From Streptosporangiaceae bacterium (lineage in GTDB: Bacteria > Actinomycetota > Actinomycetes > Streptosporangiales > Streptosporangiaceae): DNA of 56,430 nt. Shown piece after piece: positions 50,531-56,430 of this stretch (its first letter is position 1; every line of letters starts with the position of its first letter). The stretch is from assembly GCA_019245115.1 (NCBI GenBank), contig JAFARZ010000183.1, positions 1 through 56,430 on the forward strand. Direction: 5' to 3'. Both the position numbers and the translations under genes were made by a program. The notes under the pieces were generated by a model. It made no database searches. It was not told the DNA's origin and was given only the letters and a program-made list of their open reading frames with translations.

Positions 50531-50606
50531 CGGCACCGATGGTGCCAACGGCACGCTCGAATCGGACAAATTGCCTTGGAGGGCGGCACCGATGGCGCCA
50601 TCGGTG
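50372..50606. repeat. Direct repeats and a 20-bp palindrome at the topoisomerase 3' end
   Basis: CGCTCTTTACCCTCCGCG occurs at 50372-50389 and 50480-50497, 108 bp apart and in the same frame. Downstream, CACCGATGGCGCCATCGGTG at 50587-50606 is a perfect 20-bp palindrome and GGCACC-GAT-GGTGCC at about 50532-50546 is a related hairpin. These lie between convergent genes and may act in termination. Confidence 0.7.
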
Positions 50607-50656
50607 TGCTCGCGGTGGCCGCTTCATCTGACCGAGCGGGGCTTCCAAACAGGTTC

Positions 50657-51760
50657 TCAGACTTTCAGGGCGCGCAGGCGAGTGCACGTGGAGGCTATTC
50701 GTTCGTCGGTGGCGGTCAGGGCAAAGCGGACGTGCTGTTTCCCGTTGGGGCCGTAGAGTTCGCCGGGGGCGGCCAGGATGCCTTCGGCGGCGAGAAGTTC
50801 CGCGGCGGACCAGCAGTCATGTCCGGGTAGCGAGGCCCACAGGTACAGACCCGCCTCGGAGTGGTCGATGGTCCAGCCGGACTCGGCCAGCGCGGCCCAC
50901 AGCACCGAGCGCCGTGCCGCGTACCGGTCGCGCTGCTCGGCCGCGTGCGCGTCGTCGTTCAATGCGGCGGTCATCGCGGCCTGGACCGGGCCGGGCATGA
51001 TCAGGCCGGCGTGCTTGCGTATCTCCAGCAGCGACGCCACGAGCGCCGGGTCCCCGGTGACGAAGCCCGCCCGGTAGCCCGCCAGGTTGGACCGCTTGGA
51101 CAAGGAATGGACCGCCAGCAGGCCGTCGGACGAACCGCCGCACACCGAAGGGTGCAGTATCGACAGCGGGGAGCTTTCCCAGCCCAGCGTGATGTAGCAC
51201 TCGTCGGACGCGACCACGCAGCCGCGCGCTCGCGCCCAGTCGACGACCTTGCGCAGATGATCGACCGGCAGCACCCGCCCCGTCGGGTTGGACGGCGAGT
51301 TCACCCACACCAACCCGACGCGAGCCGGACCGGCGGCCAGCAGGCTGTCCGAGGCCAGCGCGGTTGCACCGGCCAGCCGCGCACCGGCGTCATACGTCGG
51401 GTACGCGATCGCCGGATGCATGACCACGTCGCCCGGCCCGAGCCCCAGCATCGTCGGCAGCCACGCGACGAACTCCTTGGTGCCGATCACGGGCAGCACG
51501 TCATCGGCCGCGACGCTGACGCCGCAATCGCGCGCCAGCCATCCCGAAGCAGCCGCGCGCAGCTCCCCGGTACCCCGCGTCGCCGGATAACCGGGCCAGT
51601 CCGACGCCGCGGCCAGTGCGGCCCGGACCACGTCAGCCACCGGGTCCACGGGCGTCCCCATAGAGAGATCCACCAGTCCGTTCGTGTGAAGGCTGGCCTT
51701 CTCTTTAAGCGGAGCGACACGGTCCCAGGTGAAGGACGGGAGCCGGGCTGCGAGCGTCAT
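50657..51760 (-). CDS. dapC: Succinyldiaminopimelate transaminase
   Basis: 367-aa class-I/II PLP aminotransferase forming N-succinyl-LL-DAP on the lysine/meso-DAP pathway. Motifs are SMGTPVDPVADVV, GTKEFVAWLP, NSPSNPTGRVLP, ASDECYITLGWE and the PLP Lys in VHSLSKRSNLAGYRAGF. Its ATG overlaps the end of fdxA by 4 nt, the usual actinomycete fdxA-dapC pair, with dapD close by. Confidence 0.94.
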   Translation of the reverse strand: MTLAARLPSFTWDRVAPLKEKASLHTNGLVDLSMGTPVDPVADVVRAALAAASDWPGYPATRGTGELRAAASGWLARDCGVSVAADDVLPVIGTKEFVAWLPTMLGLGPGDVVMHPAIAYPTYDAGARLAGATALASDSLLAAGPARVGLVWVNSPSNPTGRVLPVDHLRKVVDWARARGCVVASDECYITLGWESSPLSILHPSVCGGSSDGLLAVHSLSKRSNLAGYRAGFVTGDPALVASLLEIRKHAGLIMPGPVQAAMTAALNDDAHAAEQRDRYAARRSVLWAALAESGWTIDHSEAGLYLWASLPGHDCWSAAELLAAEGILAAPGELYGPNGKQHVRFALTATDERIASTCTRLRALKV

Positions 51761-52083
51761 TCCTCCGTGGCTTGCGGCGGAAGGGCCGCCACCACCGCGT
51801 GGTCCTTGCCGATCGGGCCCGTCTTCGACGCACCGCCCGGCGAGCCGAGATCACTGAAGAACTCGACGTTGACCTTGTAGTAGTCCTTCCATTGGTCGGG
51901 CACGTCGTCTTCGTAGTAGATCGCTTCGACCGGGCAGACCGGCTCACAAGCACCGCAGTCAACGCACTCGTCCGGGTGGATATACAGCATCCTGTCGCCC
52001 TCGTAGATGCAGTCCACGGGGCATTCCTCGATGCATGCCTTATCAAGCACATCAACGCAGGGCTGCGCGATGATGTAGGTCAC
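51757..52083 (-). CDS. fdxA: 7Fe/4Fe-type ferredoxin
   Basis: 108-aa ferredoxin with cluster motifs CVDVLDKACIEECPVDCIYE and CVDCGACEPVCPVEAIYYED, followed by the standard actinomycete tail (WKDYYKVNVEFFSDLGSPGG). It carries electrons for cytochromes P450 or other redox partners. The frame extends to 52116, but GTG 52083 has AGGAG at 7 nt and gives the normal TYIIAQPCVD start. Confidence 0.95.
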   Translation of the reverse strand: MTYIIAQPCVDVLDKACIEECPVDCIYEGDRMLYIHPDECVDCGACEPVCPVEAIYYEDDVPDQWKDYYKVNVEFFSDLGSPGGASKTGPIGKDHAVVAALPPQATEE

Positions 52084-52149
52084 TGGTGAACTCCTGTCTT
52101 CGTCCTTGCTATCCACAGTATGGCGGTTCGAGGCTTGGCCAGCGACAAT

Positions 52150-53007
52150 CTAGCTCGCGACGATACCGGTCTGTGGCGTCCCCTTGGGGTTCGCGTCCCG
52201 TTGCCAGCCCATACTGCCATCTGCGGCTTTCCACGCATAACCGGCGTAGCGCACTTCACTGATCTGGTACTCCTCAGCATGGGTGACGAGCCAGCTCGCC
52301 GCTGCCCAGCCCGCCCCTTTGGGCACATGGGACAGCGTGACGTTGCTCACTCGAACCGCCACCCCGTTCCGCTCGGGCGACCCGAACGTCTCCTGCAGTG
52401 CCTGCCGCGCCCGGGTGGCATCCGCGCGCTGCTTCGCGGCTGGGGTGTACCAGCAGGTGACGGCGTGCGGCGGCTGACCGGTCAGGTCACCGGACAGGAG
52501 CGTGGCCACGTATTCGTTCTCCGCGTAGGCCGATCCGTCCGCGCTGCGCTGTACATCCTGGGCGGCCTGATCGACCGGGATCTTGGTATAGCGGGGGACC
52601 TGGACCAGCGCGGCGAAGAACTTGGTCGTCGCGTAGACGGGATTCTGCAGGTCGGCGGCAGTGCCCCAGCCCTGTGAGGGCCGCTGCTGGAACACGCCGA
52701 CCGAGTCGCGGTCACCGTAGGGCAGGTTCTCCAGGTCCGATTCCTGCAAGGCGGTGGCGAGCGCTATGGTGACCGCCCGCCGGGGCAGCTGGTGCCGGGC
52801 CGCGACACCGGCGATGATGGCGGCGATGCCTGCCTGCCCGACCTCGAGCGAGACCGCCTGCGTCCCGGTGCCGGCCTGGCAGGCCGGCGCGGGGGGCGGC
52901 GTGGCGGTGACACGCTCGAGGGCACGGTAGGCCGCGTAACCGACGATGGCGAGCAGCACCGTCAGCGCGATGGCGACGGTGGCGGCACGCCGGGCGCGGT
53001 ACGGCAC
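52150..53007 (-). CDS. Membrane-anchored protein with lysozyme/transglycosylase-like features
   Basis: 285-aa protein. One N-terminal TM helix (~10-28) is followed by an extracellular domain. TIALATALQESDLENLPYGD and DSVGVFQQRPSQGWGT recall the Glu-containing active-site region of soluble lytic transglycosylases, with Glu in LQESDL as the candidate acid. Homologues are conserved in actinomycetes next to dap genes and are sometimes labelled hypothetical. A wall-related role is inferred. It diverges from dapD with 53 nt between starts. Confidence 0.68.
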   Translation of the reverse strand: MPYRARRAATVAIALTVLLAIVGYAAYRALERVTATPPPAPACQAGTGTQAVSLEVGQAGIAAIIAGVAARHQLPRRAVTIALATALQESDLENLPYGDRDSVGVFQQRPSQGWGTAADLQNPVYATTKFFAALVQVPRYTKIPVDQAAQDVQRSADGSAYAENEYVATLLSGDLTGQPPHAVTCWYTPAAKQRADATRARQALQETFGSPERNGVAVRVSNVTLSHVPKGAGWAAASWLVTHAEEYQISEVRYAGYAWKAADGSMGWQRDANPKGTPQTGIVAS

Positions 53008-53046
53008 ACCAAACGGTACCTGTCCCGGGCCTGGCCGTGTGTCCGA

Positions 53047-53060
53047 TAAGCTCCGGCTCC
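53047..53060 (+). promoter_or_regulatory. Candidate -10 box of a leaderless dapD transcript
   Basis: TAAGCT at 53047-53052 lies 8 nt before ATG 53061 and no Shine-Dalgarno is present, as seen also for typA and mshB in this window. Confidence 0.4.
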
Positions 53061-53900
53061 ATGAGCGAGTCTGTTGTCACGTCGCCGCTTCCGGCGGTGA
53101 TCGATGAGCTGTGGGAACACCGGGCCGAGCTGTCGTCGTCGGACGCGACGGCGCGTGAGGCTGTGGTCGGCGCGGTGGACGCGATCGACGCGGGCTCGGC
53201 GCGGGTCGCGTGGGTGGATCCGGCCTCGGATGAGGTGCTCGTCGACGAGCGGGCCAAACGTGCGATCCTGCTGGCGTTCCGGGTCCTGCCGATGGCTCGC
53301 TCGCAGGTCGGCGACTTCCGCTATGACGACCGGGTGCCGCTGAAGACGCGACTCGACGGAGTGCGGGTGCTGCCCGGTGCGATCGCCCGCTGGGGGTCGT
53401 ATGTGGCCCCCGGAGTGGTGCTGATGCCTTCGTTCGTCAACATCGGGTCGTACGTGGATTCCGGAACGATGGTGGACACGTGGGCGACGGTCGGGTCGGG
53501 GGCACAGATCGGGAAAAACGTGCATTTGTCGGGCGGGGTGGGGATCGGGGGCGTTCTGGAGCCGCCCAACGCCGTCCCGGTGGTCGTCGAGGACGAGGCG
53601 ATGATCGGCTCGCGCTGCATGGTGGTGGGTGGCGCCAGGGTCCGGACCGGCGCGACGCTCGGCGCCGGCGCGATCTTGACCAGGACCACCCACGTCATCG
53701 ACGTGGAGACCGGCGACGAACTGCCGCTCGGCGAGGCGCCGGCCTGGTCGGTGTGCGTGGGCGGAACCCGGACGCGGAAGTTCGCCGGTGGCGAGTTCGG
53801 CATGCCGTGCCTGCTGGTGCTGAAGCGGCTGCCGCCCGGAACCCGCCACGACAAGTCCGAGCTCAACGCCATCCTGCGCGACCACGGCCTGGACGCCTAA
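53061..53900 (+). CDS. dapD: Tetrahydrodipicolinate N-succinyltransferase
   Basis: 279-aa left-handed beta-helix acyltransferase using succinyl-CoA on the DAP/lysine pathway. Hexapeptide-repeat segments include GSYVAPGVVLMPSFVNIGSY, VDSGTMVDTWATVGSGAQIG and GGVGIGGVLEPPNAVPVVVE, the last a typical catalytic/binding region. The N-terminal helical domain and C-terminal tail are complete. ATG 53061 is chosen over the upstream in-frame ATG-like start at 53037 because of the family N-terminus and a -10 box placed for leaderless expression. Confidence 0.95.
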   Translation: MSESVVTSPLPAVIDELWEHRAELSSSDATAREAVVGAVDAIDAGSARVAWVDPASDEVLVDERAKRAILLAFRVLPMARSQVGDFRYDDRVPLKTRLDGVRVLPGAIARWGSYVAPGVVLMPSFVNIGSYVDSGTMVDTWATVGSGAQIGKNVHLSGGVGIGGVLEPPNAVPVVVEDEAMIGSRCMVVGGARVRTGATLGAGAILTRTTHVIDVETGDELPLGEAPAWSVCVGGTRTRKFAGGEFGMPCLLVLKRLPPGTRHDKSELNAILRDHGLDA

Positions 53901-54230
53901 CCCTGCTTGCGTCGGCTCGATCCCCGTCCCCACTGCGGGAACCCGACATTTCACGTTTTGCGCCCTGAACAACCGATGGTTCTCGAACTGGGTGCGGATT
54001 AAGACGGAACATTCGTGCTGGACGGAAATAAAGTGTACGAATACGACCGGTTTATTTCCGTCCAGCACGGAATTTCCACGCTATACAGAGGCGAAGGGCA
54101 AGGGCTGGGCTGGCCCGCGTCCGAGCCGGTGGCCCGAGTGGCCCCGAGCTGGCGGGCTCGATGGTGCCACGGCACGCTGAGGATCCTGGATCGCGCGGTA
54201 GTAGGCAGAAGGCCCTACCGTTGGTACACG
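53901..54230. other. Intergenic region with a large perfect hairpin
   Basis: No gene is supported. An open frame from 54015 joins the downstream LOG gene but runs through the hairpin and has no family similarity there. The words TTTCACG..TTTGCGCC near 53949-53965 recur near 25920-25935 close to hairpin copy B. Confidence 0.5.
54015..54068. repeat. Perfect 18-bp inverted repeat with 18-nt loop
   Basis: GTGCTGGACGGAAATAAA (54015-54032) is the exact reverse complement of 54051-54068. The 3' flank GGAATTTCCACGCTA resembles the 3' end of element copy A (AAACTTCCACGCTA), so this may be a third, divergent family member. Confidence 0.8.
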
Positions 54231-55016
54231 ATGAGCGTTAATTCAGAGCCGCACCGGCGGATCCGTCGCCAGGGACCCGTCACGCTGCGCGGCAAGCAGA
54301 TACCGGCGACGACGACCGACCAGCGGCTGCTCGACCGGCGGGGGCCTGCCGATTGGGTTCACGCCGACCCGTGGCGGGTGCTGCGGATCCAGGCCGAGTT
54401 CGTGGAGGGGTTCGGCCTGCTGGCCGAGCTCGGACCCGCGGTCTCGGTTTTCGGCTCCGCCAGGACCCGGCCCGGCGCCGCGGAGTACGAGATGGCCGAG
54501 GGCATCGCGGCTGGCCTGGTCAGAGCCGGATACGCGATCATCACCGGCGGCGGTCCCGGCATCATGGAGGCGGCCAACAAGGGCACGGTCGCGGCGGGAG
54601 GTGTTTCGGTCGGGCTAGGGATAGAGCTGCCCAGGGAACAAGGTCTGAACGACTTCGTCGAGGTCGGGCTGGAGTTCCGTTACTTCTTCGTCCGGAAGAC
54701 CATGTTCGTCAAGTACTCACAGGCGTTCGTGGTGATGCCCGGCGGTTTCGGCACCATGGACGAGCTGTTCGAGGCGCTGACCCTGGTAGAGACGAGCAAG
54801 ATCACCCGCTTCCCGATCGTCCTGGTCGGCAGCGCCTACTGGTCCGGCCTGCTGTCCTGGCTGAAGGAGACGGTCCAGGTAGAAGGCAAGATCAGCGCCC
54901 CCGAGCTCGACCTCCTCACCATCGCCGACGACCCCGCCGAGGTAGTGGAGATCATCACAACGGCCCACGCCCACGACAGCATCACCGTTCCCCGGCCCGA
55001 CGCGAACGGCAGCTGA
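54231..55016 (+). CDS. LOG family protein (TIGR00730), probable nucleotide phosphoribohydrolase
   Basis: 261-aa Rossmann-fold protein of the LOG/lysine-decarboxylase-like family, which hydrolyses cytokinin-type or purine nucleoside 5'-monophosphates. Signature motifs are VSVFGSARTRPGAAEYEMAE, ITGGGPGIMEAANKG and MPGGFGTMDELFEALTLVET (the PGGxGTxxE active site). Location after dapD is typical for actinomycetes. ATG 54231 (MSVNSEPHRR) is the family-consistent start; the frame is open to 54015. Confidence 0.92.
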   Translation: MSVNSEPHRRIRRQGPVTLRGKQIPATTTDQRLLDRRGPADWVHADPWRVLRIQAEFVEGFGLLAELGPAVSVFGSARTRPGAAEYEMAEGIAAGLVRAGYAIITGGGPGIMEAANKGTVAAGGVSVGLGIELPREQGLNDFVEVGLEFRYFFVRKTMFVKYSQAFVVMPGGFGTMDELFEALTLVETSKITRFPIVLVGSAYWSGLLSWLKETVQVEGKISAPELDLLTIADDPAEVVEIITTAHAHDSITVPRPDANGS

Positions 55017-55039
55017 CTTTATGCGCAGGTTCTCTCGTT

Positions 55040-55071
55040 CATCTAGCAAATGCTGGATGAAATGCTAGATG
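55040..55071. terminator. Hairpin between convergent transcription units
   Basis: CATCTAGCA (55040-55048) and TGCTAGATG (55063-55071) are perfect 9-bp arms, with outer GTT/AAC partly extending the stem. It lies 23 nt after the LOG gene stop and downstream of the opposing TPR remnant. Confidence 0.65.
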
Positions 55072-55122
55072 CGAACCGCTGCGGCCGAACCATGCTGTCA
55101 GGTGGAGTGACGTGCAGGTTCG

Positions 55123-55446
55123 TTACTGTGGCATCTTCAAGCGGGCTGCCTGCTTGTCGAGGTTGCGGACTTGGACGGACCCGGGCCCGAAGGTGTCGGC
55201 GAGCAGAGGGCGGACGGACTGGAGTTCGGCTAGCGCTTCGTCGGGATAGCCATCGGCGGCTAGGAGCTGTGCGATGACGAAGCGGGTCTCGAGGATCTCG
55301 CGTGCCTCCTCTCCGCCTGCGGTCGCGTTGGCGTTCTGCACGTAGAAACGTAGCTGGGGAAGGGCCTTGCCGGGCTTGCCTGTTTCCGCGTAGGCATGGC
55401 CCGCGTGGTAGGCGCAGTCCAGGCAAGTGCCGCCGGTTCGGGTCCT
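55123..55446 (-). pseudogene. C-terminal remnant of a TPR protein, possibly of a Ser/Thr kinase
   Basis: The open frame has no proper start and begins abruptly after a TGA at 55447-55449. It reads GTCLDCAYHAGHAYAETG, then ALPQLRFYVQNA and EILETRFVIAQLLAADGYPD, and ends VRNLDKQAARLKMPQ. This matches, from memory, the C-terminal tetratricopeptide part of large actinomycete proteins such as some serine/threonine kinases. Only ~107 codons remain; a GTG at 55341 could give a 72-aa fragment. It is probably a relic left by deletion. Confidence 0.55.
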
Positions 55447-55453
55447 TCAATCG

Positions 55454-55891
55454 TCAGGCAGGCAAGCCTTTTCTCCGAGCCAGCGGTTCGATGACGACAG
55501 TCCGGTACGGCGCGGCTAGCTGGCCGAGGTCATCGGGATCAGCGGTCTGCACGACTCCGCCGCCCGCTTCCACCGCCACCGCTACGGGATGGGCATCCGC
55601 GAATAGCGCGGAACTCACGCCCGCCTCGGCGAGCAGAGCCCCGATAAGGCGGGCCAGGCTGCGATCGGTATCACGGAGCAGCAGCCCATTCCCCGATTCC
55701 CGGGCCAACAGCGCATCCAGCGCCTGGTTGCGTCCGGCCCCCCGGTACAGCTCGGCCAGGGTTCCCGTCGCGATCGCGACCTCGCGGCGCAGCCGACGTG
55801 CCGCTTCCATGGCCCGCCGGACCTTACGTTCGGCCGGATGCCGCGGGTCAAGCAGTGCGCTCACCGCCTCGGTGTCGAGTACCAGCCGCAT
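55454..55891 (-). CDS. vapC: VapC-type PIN domain ribonuclease toxin
   Basis: 145-aa PIN-domain protein. The acidic active-site residues are visible in LVLDTEAVSALL (Asp6), AELYRGAGR (Glu), FADAHPVAVAV (Asp) and QTADPDDLGQLA (Asp). Toxins of this class cleave RNA, often tRNA, when released from antitoxin. The ATG overlaps the antitoxin stop by 1 nt, the standard VapBC arrangement. Confidence 0.88.
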   Translation of the reverse strand: MRLVLDTEAVSALLDPRHPAERKVRRAMEAARRLRREVAIATGTLAELYRGAGRNQALDALLARESGNGLLLRDTDRSLARLIGALLAEAGVSSALFADAHPVAVAVEAGGGVVQTADPDDLGQLAAPYRTVVIEPLARRKGLPA

Positions 55892-56172
55892 CAGCCGGCC
55901 CGCAGTTCGCCGTGGTCCTCGGCCATGCCACCGAGCAGGCGCATGTACCGCGCGATCTCTGCCTCGTCTTCGGACGTGTCAAGGCCGCCGCGTTCAGCGG
56001 CCAGGTGATCGAGCAGATCCTCCAGCGCTTGCTGCCGCTTGCGTCTGGCGAATTCCGCCCGCAAGACCGAGTTCACCTCGGCCGATAGCGTGGTACCGCC
56101 TTCAGCTTCCAGTGCCGCGACCAGATCCGCGTCGAGAGTGACCGAAACCTTCCGCTTCGCCAAGGATGTCAT
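55891..56172 (-). CDS. vapB: VapB-type antitoxin (ribbon-helix-helix)
   Basis: 93-aa protein with an N-terminal ribbon-helix-helix DNA-binding domain (KRKVSVTLDADLVAALEAEG, then LSAEVNSVLRAEFARRKRQ) and an acidic C-terminal tail (DTSEDEAEIARYMRLLGGM) to wrap the toxin. It likely represses its own operon together with the toxin. Confidence 0.85.
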   Translation of the reverse strand: MTSLAKRKVSVTLDADLVAALEAEGGTTLSAEVNSVLRAEFARRKRQQALEDLLDHLAAERGGLDTSEDEAEIARYMRLLGGMAEDHGELRAG

Positions 56173-56176
56173 ACCA

Positions 56177-56416
56177 TTATCCTACCGTGGTCGCCCAACG
56201 GTCAGCTCGATTGTGACTGAGCATCCTGGCCTCATCCTGAGCCAGAACCACAACACGCCGCGCCTGCGCGCATCCTGGCCACAGCCAGCGCGACCCGCCG
56301 TCATAGCTACCGGCCTCTTTATCACGAACGGCTGTGGTCCCACTGGCCATGACCTTCCTCCATTCCGTCCGATCGACACCGTGAACTGTCACCGCCGTGC
56401 GTAGGACGGCCGCCAC
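56177..56416 (-). pseudogene. Possible remnant of a ClpC-type Clp N-domain
   Basis: The 79-codon open frame carries RRVVVLAQDEARMLSHNR (about 56210-56263), which is nearly the start of actinomycete ClpC (RRVVVLAQEEARML-HN). The frame then leaves the family abruptly (ADRWATTVG), and the upstream 50 residues are unrelated. No full Clp domain is present. Best read as a decayed or recombined fragment; a chance match is unlikely over 18 residues but cannot be excluded. Confidence 0.4.
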
Positions 56417-56430
56417 AGATTGTTGCGAAG

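Noticed and set aside
54015..54230. 72-residue N-terminal extension of the LOG protein
   Set aside because: It translates the palindrome and has no similarity to LOG proteins. The family start is ATG 54231.
55043..55450. 135-codon minus-strand frame over the TPR remnant
   Set aside because: It is Arg/Pro-rich in the alternative frame. The TPR-like sequence is in a different frame.

Overview
The window is high-G+C actinomycete chromosome, probably from a Streptosporangiales-like or related filamentous lineage. The evidence is the mycothiol gene mshB, a very large LAL/LuxR regulator, an Rv0247c-Rv0249c-type succinate dehydrogenase, an ECF sigma/membrane-regulator pair, DUF397/DUF5753 and SAV2177-type methyltransferase families, and several genes that look leaderless. 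The species cannot be named from sequence alone.

Left part (1-34.2 kb), chromosomal. Two secreted proteins of unknown role lead into a LAL regulator with a small upstream gene, divergent from typA/bipA. A mechanosensitive-channel-family membrane protein converges on a minus-strand run that reads uppP, a DUF6401-like gene, an ECF sigma gene and its probable membrane partner. Next come sdhCAB (minus strand) and a DUF4032 kinase-fold gene. A 9-kb glycan-degradation operon follows (GH3, DUF5703/GH95-like, and a GH27 fused to a beta-helix and Fn3 domains), with a promoter and operator candidate in front. After it are an S9 peptidase, mshB with a small membrane gene, a rocD/DDAH arginine-ornithine pair, a methyltransferase gene and an orphan ABC substrate-binding lipoprotein.

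Middle part (34,880-49,174), a mobile element. A ~14.3-kb actinomycete integrative and conjugative element (AICE) has integrated inside a second SAM-dependent methyltransferase gene. The host gene is cut in two: the 3' part is at 34,159-34,879 and the 5' part at 49,169-49,269. Joining them at the shared 6-bp sequence CCGCCC restores an in-frame gene of 822 nt. The element carries a large serine integrase beside the left junction, a transfer operon (FtsK/Tra-type ATPase plus small membrane, zinc-ribbon and coiled-coil proteins) and an HTH-NB-ARC-TPR STAND protein. The last two are divergently transcribed from a region holding six ATGCG-type repeats, five of them in exact 11-bp tandem. It also has two short GntR regulators, a DUF5753/DUF397 pair, a block of small genes around a BldC/excisionase-like HTH protein, a strongly folded non-coding region that could be an origin, a secreted peptidoglycan-binding-like protein and a lower-G+C membrane protein. 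I recognise no replication initiator.

Right part (49.3-56.4 kb), chromosomal again. It contains topoisomerase IB, the lysine/peptidoglycan genes dapC-fdxA and dapD, a lysozyme-fold-like membrane protein, a LOG-family protein, a TPR remnant, a VapBC toxin-antitoxin pair and a short ClpC-like remnant.

Across the window there are many perfect or near-perfect intergenic palindromes. There is also a 30-bp repeat that has entered two coding regions. These are described separately below.
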